64,000 bases of DNA from Hypericum androsaemum (taxonomy: Eukaryota; Streptophyta; Magnoliopsida; Malpighiales; Hypericaceae): assembly GCA_963995505.1 (NCBI GenBank), contig OZ023194.1, positions 10,722,428 through 10,786,427 of the forward strand. The letters are read 5' to 3'. The translations under genes were made by a program, and so were the position numbers. Shown here in pieces: positions 11,955 to 21,800 of the stretch. Under the pieces are notes generated by a model. It was given only the letters and a program-made list of their open reading frames with translations. It did no database searches and was not told the origin of the DNA. The stretch's first letter is position 1; each line of letters begins with the position of its first letter.

Positions 11955-12955
11955 TTGTATGTCTCTACGTAGATGACTTACTAATTACGAGAAGCAATAA
12001 AGAGGTTATTGTGAAAACTAAGAACATGTTAAAGAATCACTTTGACATGAAAGATATGGGTCTGGCAGACGTCATACTAGGAATAAAAATTCTAGGAAAG
12101 CTGACGAAATTATCTTGACGCAATCCCACTACGTGGAAAGCGTGCTCAAGAAATTTGAAGCTTTTGACAAACCTCCGGTTAAGACTCCAGTAGATTTAAA
12201 TCTACACTTAGCCAAGAATCGAGGGGACCCAGTATCTCAACTGAAGTATGCGCAAATTATTGGGAGCTTGATGTATTTAACAAACTGCACTCGCCCCGAT
12301 ATTGCGTACTCAGTTAGTAAGCTTAGTAGATTCACAAGTAATCTAGGGAAGGATCACTGGCTAGCTCTGAAAAGGGTTTTACGGTATTTAAAATATACCA
12401 TAAACCATGGCATACATTATGCTAAATATCCAGCTGTATTAGAAGGATACAGTGACGCAAACTGGATATCAGACACTAAGGACTCCAAATCTACGAGTGG
12501 ATACGTATTCACCATAGGAGGAGGAGCTATGTCTTGGAAGTCCTCTAAACAAACATGCATAGCTCGATCCACCATGGAGTCAGAGTTTATAGCGCTAGAC
12601 AAAGCTAGGGAAGAAGCTGAATGGCTCAGAAACTTCCTAGAGGATATTCCGTGCTGGAGCAAACCGGTGCCTTCCGTATTGATACATTATGATAGCATGT
12701 CTGCAATCGGGAGAGCACAAAGTACAACGTACAATGGAAAGTCTCGACATATCCATCGGAGACACAATACCGTTAGATAATTGATCTCTAGTGGGGTGAT
12801 CACCATTAATTACGTAAAGTCCAAGGATAACTTAGCTGATCCTTTTACGAAAGGAATCAATAGAGATCAAATGTACAACACAGTAAGGGGAATGGGATTA
12901 AAATTCACATACGAAAGAACGTCCATAGCGGTAACTCAACCATGATGAGTGGAGA
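11955..12955 (+). pseudogene. Copia RT C-terminus and RNase H remnant
   Basis: Translation starts at the RT box VCLYVDD, passes [17 protein letters not shown] and SQSHYVE, then gives RNase H blocks [21 protein letters not shown] and [11 protein letters not shown]. It ends with NLADPFTKG. A frame change lies around 12090-12115 and a stop at 12778-12780 before the last block. Non-functional. Confidence 0.8.
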
Positions 12956-13659
12956 TCCCACAAACTTGGTTCAATGAGACAACTAAGTTATGGAGGGTTC
13001 ATTTAATCACCTGGAACCTATCTCATTCTCAGAAGCTGCCCAGGTGTTAGCCTGCAGCGGTGTGGTAAGGTTAAGCATTACGCTTTTAATAATTTCTATA
13101 CCTTGATTAAGGTGGAGTATGGCAGGATACTCCTGATAGGAGATTACCTATGGCAGGATACTCCTGATAGGAGATCACTTATGAATCTAAGATATGGTCT
13201 ATGGCCGAAATGAACACAACGTGAGAACCCAAATATACTAGGGTTATTATTGTGTAAATGTTATTATCTTGGTTTACACTAAAAGCTGACGGTTCAAGAC
13301 ATCACGTTCACCGAGCAGCGAGTAAATCCGATAACATATTACTAAAGAAGGTTCAAAGCCGTAAGCTACCTATCTCGATATAATAATAACACGTCAGAAC
13401 TTTCGATTAGAGTGTGCATACATTAATCATCATTCATGTGGGGGATTGTTGGGTTTGAATGAAAATTCAATGCAAGCCCAAAATGGTAAGGCCCAAAGTG
13501 GAAGCCCAAAAGGGAAATAGAAAAGTGCAATACCACATTGATTAGAGCAAGGAGGATTTCCTTGTTTATAAGGAACTCCACTCCTTACCTCTCAAACTTG
13601 GTTGACCACCCAAAGACTGACCCACCGCTAGCTGCCTGCGAGGACGGTGCGAAGTACCG

Positions 13660-13660
13660 T

Positions 13661-13717
<57 letters not shown>

Positions 13718-13742
13718 CTCACGAGCACGAGCACGAGCACGT
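13660..13742. repeat. GAGCAC hexanucleotide array in LTR
   Basis: About 13 near-perfect GAGCAC units. The other two family B LTRs in this window have only about three to five units at the equivalent site. Confidence 0.9.
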
Positions 13743-14150
13743 GTGCACGCTCGTGCACGCACACGCGCATGTGCGCATGATGCATTGGACGCAGGTCGTA
13801 ATGGGCACTTTGTGGCGCACTTGGCACTTCGCACGTGCGCATCGTCGCGAGGAGCTGGAGGAGCCTTAAGTATTTTGCCCAGGTCCAGAGGCAGCTGCGC
13901 AGCTACTGAAGTGATGAGAAGCTGCGAGCGCCTTCAGGTTGGCCACCGAAGAGGCACGACGGGCTGGAACGTCCAGGAGACTTCCAGAAGGCTGAAGGGT
14001 TGCGAGATCCATCGCGAAAGGGCGCCAGCGCAGCCTGGGCGCTCCTGGAAGGATCCAGAAGCCACCGAAGGGCCACGAGCGTAGCCAGACAGCCTGCTGG
14101 CCGAGCGGACGCGTCCCTTCGGGGTGGCTGCCTCCCTGCCTCCTCCAGCC

Positions 14151-14158
14151 TATAAATA
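14151..14158 (+). promoter_or_regulatory. LTR TATA box
   Basis: TATAAATA inside the family B LTR. The same box is present on the minus strand of the other two copies near 17857 and 28219, so it is the likely promoter of this family. Confidence 0.6.
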
Positions 14159-14473
14159 GGCATGCCCCCTTGCCATAATTCTCATCCCAGCAGCAATTTC
14201 ATTTCCGAGCTTTGTTGTCTTCTTCTTTCCCCTGTTCTTCACTAAGAAAAGAGTCCGAAAGTTCTGGGTATATAAGGGTTCGCCCGAAAGTTTCGAGATA
14301 CGTGTGCAACGTTCTTGGAAATGCCCTAAACAGTCGTTGTATCTTGGGGACAATTGCCGAAGGCCGTACCGCACTGAAATATACGGGGCAATCTCGTCTT
14401 ACGGAGAAAGTGTCCAACACTTGCCTCGACTGCCGAAGATCCTAATCAAGTACACCAACCCTCTGAAACAACA

Positions 14474-16419
14474 CTTTCTCCTTCATTTACTTTGTTTACT
14501 TTAATCCCACCATAATCATTATTTCTGTTGTGAACCAACCGTTAGATTAGATTTCATTGGTGATCCTTCAGTACAAACCTTACTTTATCACCATACTATT
14601 TGATTAGAATATAAAGATTAATGTTAAATTTATCTCTATCACTATAGACTATGATTTTTTCACATTGGCGGTCTCCTACCCATGTAGGTTTTTTTCATGC
14701 TTGTTCTATATGTTCAAGAGAACAACCCACTTTACATATGTTCTTTACGAGTTACATAGTTTTACGTTCGTACTCTAGTGCTTTCCATTGGTATTGAGGC
14801 TTTTGTCAATTTGGTGATTTCTTCATTTTACTCTATGCTTTCAGTTATGCTTTTCACTATCTATCTAGCATAATTAGTACAAGTAGGGAGTAGTCTCCTT
14901 ATTGAGTGCGATGCCCGATTAGCATAATTGTTAGGTTACGATATAGATTGAACTTCCAAAGTAGTAGTTGTTAATTTGATGATCGTAATGTTTATTTAGA
15001 CCGATCACCTAGAGTATGATCTAAGTTCTTACTAAGAGGCTAAGAGGTAATTAAAGTTAACGGAAAAATCAATTAGCACATCTTAAAATAGGCAAAGAGA
15101 GATCTCCCTATTTCGAGATGATCCTTAAGGAGGAAACTTCATAACTGGAATTATGTTTATTCATAGTACTAGTTTATCACGAGAGCTGAATTAATCTCTA
15201 CGATTAGGTCTACATTCAATTTTGCTATATAGCTAATGAAAATAATAGGTAATCGCATTATACAACTCTAGATACTAGTTAGGTCTAATAAAATTTATAA
15301 TCGACGTCAAGCAATTGGTTAAGGTGTCGTGTTCATCTTTACAATTAATAGAACCACCGATTTTATTTGCTGTTTCGTTCTTTTTATTTAAATTGTTCAG
15401 TTTGCTGTTTCGTTCTCTTTATTTAGATTGTTCATTTTCTCTTGAAATCATACTCAACTTTGTGAGCCATTTTCATCACGATTTCCTTGCCAATTCCTTA
15501 ATTTCAACATACTTATTCACTATACTATTTGATTAGGATAAGTAAATGTAAGCTAAATTTACCAATGTCAATGAACTTTTGAGTTAATGTTTGTGTAATC
15601 TGTTCCTGATTTCTAGAACTCAAAATATGGTCACCAATTAAATACGTAAAAATTCTATATTAAGGAGGTCTATTTATGGGCTTGGTTACAAAATCACCCA
15701 TTAGAGCTAGACTCCATCTTGTATGCTGATTTTTCTTTTTTTTCAGATAGTGCTATATAGCACATGTTCATTAATATAGACATTGATAGTGATTGAGCTT
15801 AAATGAAAATAACAAGGGAAAAGTTCATCTCCCTGAGATCCTGCTCTGTAAGTGGTAAATAATTCGAGTGGGGGAGTTCGAGTACATGAAAATCTAACAA
15901 AAAAGTGAGAACATCAAGAGGTAGTTAATCACTCGATTTCCACACTTTACTCTTGTCGTATTTCTACTTATCAGTTACGACTCGATATTTGACGACAATA
16001 AATTGATAACCGGTTGAGAATCTGATTTCAATTCAACCCCGATCAATTAATTGTCCACATTTCAGAGAAAATATAAGAACAGCATAATCCATATGCATCT
16101 TGGCAATTGCGGGCACGTCCAAGAAATCAAGGCTAGCTGTTGCTCAGAAATTAATCTGTTTGATTGAGTGCTGGAACAGACGAAAATCCATGATTTCTCC
16201 AGAAAGGACACTAACTTCCACACTAATAAAGTCTTAGATTTTATACCCACTAGATTTATTACATATTACGTGGCAGAAAAATCAAGCATAAAAGTTCTCA
16301 AATTGGGCACGCTAAATCTTTGGCGCAATTACCCACGAGAGAATCTGGTCTGAATATCGACAAGCGATGGAATGGAATACATTATATACGCCATTTTAAT
16401 GTGAATCCTAAGTCTTCTA
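14474..16419. other. AT-rich intergenic region
   Basis: No gene or identifiable domain. It contains a 35-bp tandem duplication at 15366-15435. A SINE-like phrase near 15310 is too weak to call. Confidence 0.5.
15366..15435. repeat. 35-bp tandem duplication
   Basis: Two adjacent copies begin TTTGCTGTTTCGTTCT at 15366 and 15401, with few differences. Confidence 0.85.
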
Positions 16420-16486
16420 TTATACACACACGACCGGATTTGGTCCTCGAAGAAAAAATTTAGGACCAATCTGGATAGCAAATCAT

Positions 16487-16534
<48 letters not shown>

Positions 16535-17112
16535 GTAGACTATTCAATTATAACTAGGTAAATTATTGGATCATAACTGGGTAAATTATTTGTTAACTGG
16601 ATAGACCGTTGTATTTAAGAGAGCGAATTTGGTCCTGGAAAGCCAAATCCAACCAGAACAGTTCTGGATGATCCAATGATTTACTTAGTTATGATTCAAT
16701 GGTCTACTCAGTTATGATTCAATGGTCCATTTTTATCCCGTCCCGGATAAATCGGGACCATTCCAGATAAAAAGAATTAGATACAATTGTCTACCCATTT
16801 AGCGAATGGTTTATTCAGTTATAATTCAATGGTCTATTTAGTTATGATCGAATGGTTCACTATGTATATATTGAATGGTTTGATATCCAGATTGGTCCTG
16901 GATTCTTTGTTCCAGAACCAAATCCGGTCCCTTTTATCCGGGACGGTCCTGATTTATTTGGGACGGGATAAATACGGACCATTGGATCATAACTAGGTAG
17001 ATCATTAAATCATAAATGGGTAGACCATTGGATCATAACTGAGTAAACCATTGGATCGTCCAGGATGGTCCTGATCGGATTTGGCCTTCCAGGACCAAAT
17101 TCGCTCCCTATA
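16420..17112. repeat. Foldback repeat with internal subrepeats
   Basis: The arm starting GAGCGAATTTGGTCCTGG near 16620 is repeated inverted as CCAGGACCAAATTCGCTC at about 17090-17107. Both arms carry inward repeats of a roughly 24-bp unit (GGATCATAACTGGGTAGAC and variants). A shorter diverged part begins near 16430, followed by an AT dinucleotide run at about 16487-16535. No transposase. It looks like a non-autonomous DNA element, but I could not fix the target duplication. Confidence 0.6.
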
Positions 17113-17573
17113 CACACTATCACTAATAAAAAAACAAATCTACACAAGCCCATGTATATATTTTTTATGGAATAAAATTTAAGCAGGTTGATCTAAAATC
17201 TGGGGCTCCGGACAGCATTGGATTTTGTTTTCCTCCTAAGCAAAGTTTTGCCATTTTTGTAAGGAGTGGAAATTGACCCACCGACCTTTGGAAAACGAGG
17301 AAGGACATGTTACCATCCTATCCAACTTGCATTAGTAAGCCCATGTATATTGGAATAATCTTCATTGGAAACATTACTCACCTTGGTATTGTTTAGTACT
17401 TTATCCTTTGGTGCTATTAAATATTTCCAATTTTGTGGACATACATTGCACACCTTTAAAATTTACCCCACTCTATAGATGATATTTGTTGGGATTTTTT
17501 CATCCCTCTCTCAACTTGCTCAACCAAAAGGAATCCAATCCTTTGTTTACGAGGACAAACCAGTATAATATAT

Positions 17574-18484
17574 TGTTTGTCAGAGGTGGTGTACTTGATT
17601 AGGATCTAAGTCGAGGTAAGAGTTTCACTCTTTCACCGACGAGATTGCCCCGTATTTAGTGCTTATGGGCTACGACAATCATCCCCAAGATACAAAAACT
17701 TTGTTGCTTCTAAGATCGTAGCACAACGATTCTCGAAGCTTCGGGCGAACCTTGGATACTCAGAATTTTCTTGAGAGAGAGGGAGAAAGAACAACTATTG
17801 CTAATGAATACTTATGCAATGAGTTGTGGGGTGAGATGCAAATGAGGAGGAGAGGCCTATTTATAGGCTGTGGAGGGAGAGGAGGCAGGCACTTTCGAGG
17901 AGACGCATCCATTCGGTCATCAGGCAGGCTGCCCTTCAGGCACCTCTTTAGCCATCCGGAGACACCCCTTCGCACACCAAATTTTGCGAGGCCTACTCGT
18001 GACCCTTCGATGCTCGTAGGTGACCCTTCGGTGCTCGTAGGCACTACTTCGACATGTGATATGCAATATGCTCGTGTCCCTTCGGTAGGCACAGATTTGC
18101 ACTCCTTCGTAAGGCTTCAGCAGCATGTAGCTCTCCAGAATCGGGCAAAACTTTAAGGCTCCTCCAGCTCCTCGCGATGATGTACACGTACAAAGTGCCA
18201 AGTATACCATAAATCGCCCATTGCGACCTACGTTCAATGCACCATACGCACGTGCGCATGCTCGTGCTCGTGCATGTGCGAAGCACCATCCTCGCAATCG
18301 ACCTTGGATAGTACTCCAGGTGGAATACTTAGTTTCTAGCTAACAAGGAATAACTCCTTATAAAGTGAGATTTTCTTCCTTCCACTTTCGATGTGGTACA
18401 AGAAGTGTACCCCCACTTTTGGACTATTCCATCTTGGGCTTTCCTACCTTAGGCCTTTGCATTGAATTGTCATTCAATTCCAAT
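17574..18484 (-). repeat. 3' LTR of nested copia (911 bp)
   Basis: Matches the 13447-14473 LTR in reverse. The sense start is TATTGGAATTG (TGTTGG mutated) and the sense end is TGACAAACA. It keeps only about three units of the GAGCAC array. Confidence 0.75.
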
Positions 18485-19254
18485 AATTTCTCACATGAAT
18501 GATGTTTAATGCATGCTGACACTTTTAAGAAAAGTTTCAATGAGTTATCATTGCATCAAGATAGGTAGTTTACGGCTTTGAACCTTCTCAAGTAAAATAT
18601 TATCGGATTTACTTGCTGCTCAGTGAACGTGATGTCTTAAACTGGTCAGCTTTTTTATGTAAACCAAGACAATAACTTCTATACAATGATATCTCTAATA
18701 TCCCTTGGTTCTCACATTTTGTTCGTTTTGGCTATGGACCTTATCTTGGATTCATAAGTATTTTTCCATTTGAAGCGGCATCACTTCACACTTATATAGG
18801 TGATCTCTTATCAGGAGTATCCTGCCATACTCCACCCTTATCTGGTATAGGAATCATTGAACGTGTAGACGCTTAACCTAACCACACCTCTTTAGGTTCG
18901 TACTTGGACAGCTTTTGAGAATGGGATGGGTTCCAGATCATCTTAATTATCCATAACTTAGTTGTCTCATTGAACCAAGTTTGTGGGATCTTCACTCATC
19001 ATGGTTGAGTTACCGCTATAAACATTTTTTTTAATATATGGGTTTTAACTACATTCCCCTTACTGTATTATACATTTAATCTCTGTTGATGTCTTTCTTC
19101 AAAGGATCAGCTATGTTGTCATTGGACTTCACATAATTAATGGCAATTATACCATCAGAGATCAGTTGCCTAACGGTGTTATGTCTCCTACGGATGTGTC
19201 GAGACTTACCATTATACATAGTACTTTGTGCTCTCCTGATTGCTGTCATGCTAT
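18485..19254 (-). pseudogene. 3' part of copia RNase H plus 3' untranslated region
   Basis: The reverse complement matches 12690-13446 of the plus-strand relative, including the region of the NLADPFTKG block, with extra stops. Homology stops at 19254, exactly where the RNase H half at 21801 resumes. Confidence 0.7.
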
Positions 19255-19268
19255 TTGGCTTCCAAGGA

Positions 19269-19424
19269 TTGGCGCTGGGCTTGCCTTCCCTTAGTTGGCG
19301 CCAGGCTTACCTCTCCTTAGTTGGCACCGGACTTGCCTCACCTTAGTTGGCGCCGGGCTTGCCTCTCATCAGCTGGCGCCAGGTTTACTTCTCTCACTTG
19401 GCACTGAGTTTTGCCCCTCCTTTA
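19269..19424. repeat. 26-bp minisatellite with TTGGCGCC core
   Basis: Six copies start at 19269, 19295, 19321, 19347, 19373 and 19398. Each begins TTGGCGCC or a close variant (a NarI palindrome), followed by GGCTTGCCTC-like sequence and ending CCTTAG. The last copies are degenerate. Confidence 0.85.
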
Positions 19425-19427
19425 CTT

Positions 19428-19793
19428 CGAATTAGTAAAAGTTATGAACTACAAAGTTGTAGATCTATGTATTATCTTTCCATAGCTTTAAGAATCATCT
19501 CAATCCAAAGCTCGAGCACTAAGATATGGTCTATTTACTAATGATAGATGAGGAAGCCCCCTCACTTGGTACCGGGTTTAGTTGGCGCCGATTTGAGACC
19601 CCTTCCACCCCGAACTAGAAGAAGTCATCACTAGAAAGTTGTAGCCTATCTCTTAGCTTTCTATAGCCATAAGAATCACCTCAATCCAAGGCTTGAGCAA
19701 CAAGATATGATCTATTTACTAATGATAGGTGAACCAGCCCCCTCACTTGGCGCCGGGGTTTGTTGACGCTCAGGTTTGCCTAAACTCGGTTGG
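19428..19793. repeat. 183-bp tandem duplication
   Basis: Two copies start at 19428 and 19611. Both include AAAGTTGTAG, AAGAATCA, CTCAATCCAA and CTATTTACTAATGATAG, and both end in a TTGGCGCC-type word, so the 26-bp unit is also part of this longer repeat. Confidence 0.8.
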
Positions 19794-20289
19794 CCCCGAG
19801 TTTTGTTGGCACCGACTTCACTCGGTTGGAGCTTCTCTTGCTTCAGGAGGATGAGCGCTCCACTCGTTCTCACCTTCTTGAACTTATGAAATCAATGCAC
19901 GCCCAACTTCTCTCACTCGAGGCTCCAACATCGTAAATTATTTTGCCCGTCAACAGATATGTATTGTGAGGCAGCTCCCTCAAGCCTATGAGCGTCCGAC
20001 CTCTCCAAGTGGTGGCGGGGGGTCTCGCTGCCTCTGGTCTACCCATAATAAATCTTTTTTTCTCTCTTCCATAAACACCTAAAAAAAACTACAACAAATG
20101 AACTAATACAAAAATACACAGAGAAGAGAGAGAAAGAAAGGAAGCTCCTCTCTCTATAACTCTATTTCTCTCACTACCACACAAGCACAACACTATTCTC
20201 ATCATCTCATAATGAAGATAGAATAACAGAGAGGAGGAGTTAGAGAGAGAGAGACCCCAAAGAGAAAAAGAGGTAAGAGAGAGAGAGAC

Positions 20290-21800
20290 CACAATTTAAC
20301 TACTTACTTTAGGATCGTGTCTGGTTTTATTTCTACTTGTTCCTGTCTGGTCTAATCTGTTCCCCGAAGCTTATCCTTTTTGTCTCTTCTTGTCCGATCT
20401 CTTGCGGCTATGGATCCATTCGAATTGGTCCGCAAAGGTAACGGAATTAACCGTTTGTTTCTCTCTCTCTCTCTCTCTTTTTTTGGGTGGATTTTCATTG
20501 CGGTTGACTTTCTTTCGGCGGTTTTATTGAGATCTGGCTCGCGATTGGGTTGAATTGCGCTGTTAACTTGTGGAGCTGTGAGGTGGTTGGCTCGAGGCGG
20601 TAGGTTTTTAGGGTTTTAGAAGTTAAATCGATTTGTATTGTGGTGTTATTGGGGGTTAATTAAATTTCATGGATTTGATGACAATTGCCGATTTTTACGG
20701 ATTTTGTGTAATGAATGGACACCATGGAATGGAGTACTTACTGTAACCTTATCCGACAATCTGTTGCTGATTTCGTGTCTGTCTCGTGCAGGATTCGGGT
20801 AACGCCTTCTTGTTTCGACGTTACTTTGCGAGTTTTGGCTTCTTTTCGTACGCAATCCGCTTTTAGTTTATACCGAGCAAAGAGATGAGCTAGTCCAAGA
20901 AAGTGTCTCAGCTCAATGATTCCAAGCTGAACCCTCTAAACAAGGCAACAACTTTAAATCTGAATGCTGCCGAGTTTGTCCCCTTCTCCCTAAGGTCGCC
21001 CCCGTTATCTTCTCCTTCTGGGAGTATCTCAAAGACAGCAGATGTGGCTGCGAGGTTTGGTTCCTCTGGGAATCTGGGAAAAGCTGTGCTTGACAGAACA
21101 GAGTCCTCTGTTTCTAATGCTTCGGATGAAGAGGCTCGCCAATTCTGGAACCAGCAGCTTCCGGATGATATCACCCCCGACTTTAAGATGATGAGTGAAG
21201 ATGAGTCTCAAGGGCTTGGAGGGATCTCTTTAACTGGCTTGTCTTTACATGACAACAGCGATGTCTCAAGGTTTGGTGGTGGTGGATATTTATTGGCTGA
21301 GCAGCAGCAGCAGCAACCCGGTGCTCGGCGCATGAACGGCAACAGCTTTGGGGAGAAGATGAGACATACTACTTACGGGGATGATCAAACTGCTGCCAGT
21401 TTTCCAAATTTGTCCGCCAAGCCTTGGGACAAGCAAGTTGTTAACAATGATCAGCTTCTTGGGAACGGTATGGAGCTGCATCCGTTCAATGGGAGCCATG
21501 GTTTCATGAATGATATTTTAGGCGAGCATCCAATAGCTGATGAGAATGACATTAACCCACTTGAGTTATTGGCGACACAATTTCCTGGTTTTGCTGCCGA
21601 AAGCCTTGCAGAAGTTTATTTTGCTAATGGGTGTGATTTAAACCTCACTGTTGAAATGCTTACTCAGTTAGAGGTTTACTCCTTACTCCATACTTCATTG
21701 TTGTATTCAAGCTTAATATTTTACAATATTCTTATTTTTTTCTATACTATTGAAGATTCTCACAGTTTCTTATGGATGATTTGCTTTGCGCCAATTTAAG
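20290..21800 (+). pseudogene. CID-type PAM2/CUE protein gene fragment
   Basis: The original role is of a PABC-interacting protein that binds poly(A)-binding protein through PAM2. A 5' UTR exon ends at 20437, an intron (GT 20438, AG 20790-20791) follows, then a coding exon from ATG 20885. The reading includes the PAM2 motif LNLNAAEFVPFSLR and a CUE-like region (PLELLATQFPGFAAESLAEV, then NGCDLNL and EMLTQLE). The exon ends at a likely donor at 21673/21674 and intron sequence runs to the break at 21800. Downstream exons (DUF1771 and Smr in CID7-type proteins) are missing. The third codon is TAG (20891-20893). The fragment lies inside a transposon, so it is a captured, dead copy. CID5, CID6 or CID7 parentage cannot be settled. 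Confidence 0.8.
20438..20791 (+). other. Intron in 5' UTR of the CID fragment
   Basis: Donor CAAAG|GTAACG and acceptor CTCGTGCAG|GATTCG. It contains a CT run at about 20461-20479. Presence of the intron shows that the copy came from genomic DNA, not from processed mRNA. Confidence 0.6.

Larger units (their letters stand above)
11662..14473 (+). mobile_element. Deleted chimeric Ty1/copia element, unlike LTRs
   Basis: The left end is a 272-bp LTR of family A (also at 61169-61440 and, diverged, at 36388 and 38005) followed by a primer-binding site. Sequence then jumps directly into RT (VCLYVDD), RNase H, a polypurine tract GTGGGGGATTG and a 1027-bp LTR of family B (also at 17574-18484 and 27930-28481). 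Gag, protease, integrase and most of RT are missing. The five bases outside each end (GATGT, CTTTC) do not match, which fits a recombinant or fused origin. A 30-bp duplication occurs at 13119-13178 in the 3' untranslated part. Confidence 0.75.
13447..14473 (+). repeat. 3' LTR, copia family B (1027 bp)
   Basis: Begins TGTTGGGTTTGAATG after the polypurine tract and ends ACAACA. It contains a GAGCAC hexamer array at about 13660-13740 and a clear TATA box at 14151-14158. The GC-rich middle yields arginine- or serine/threonine-rich open frames that are artefacts of the array. Confidence 0.75.
19256..21800. mobile_element. 2.5-kb insertion carrying a host gene fragment
   Basis: This segment interrupts copia RNase H. 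Joining the flanks gives CATGCTATTCATTTTGTATC, which aligns to the uninterrupted relative. A possible 3-bp duplication ATT lies at 19253-19255 and 21801-21803. An inverted ATTGGCGC occurs near both ends (about 19268 and 21787). The vector type is unclear: the ends are neither TG...CA nor CACTA. Minus-strand reading shows a Helitron-like A|TC start but no CTRR end. It contains two tandem-repeat blocks and part of a CID-type gene. Confidence 0.6.

Noticed and set aside
13538..14084. Ser/Thr-rich and Arg/Ala-rich open frames on both strands.
   Set aside because: Produced by the GAGCAC hexamer array of an LTR, read in several frames.
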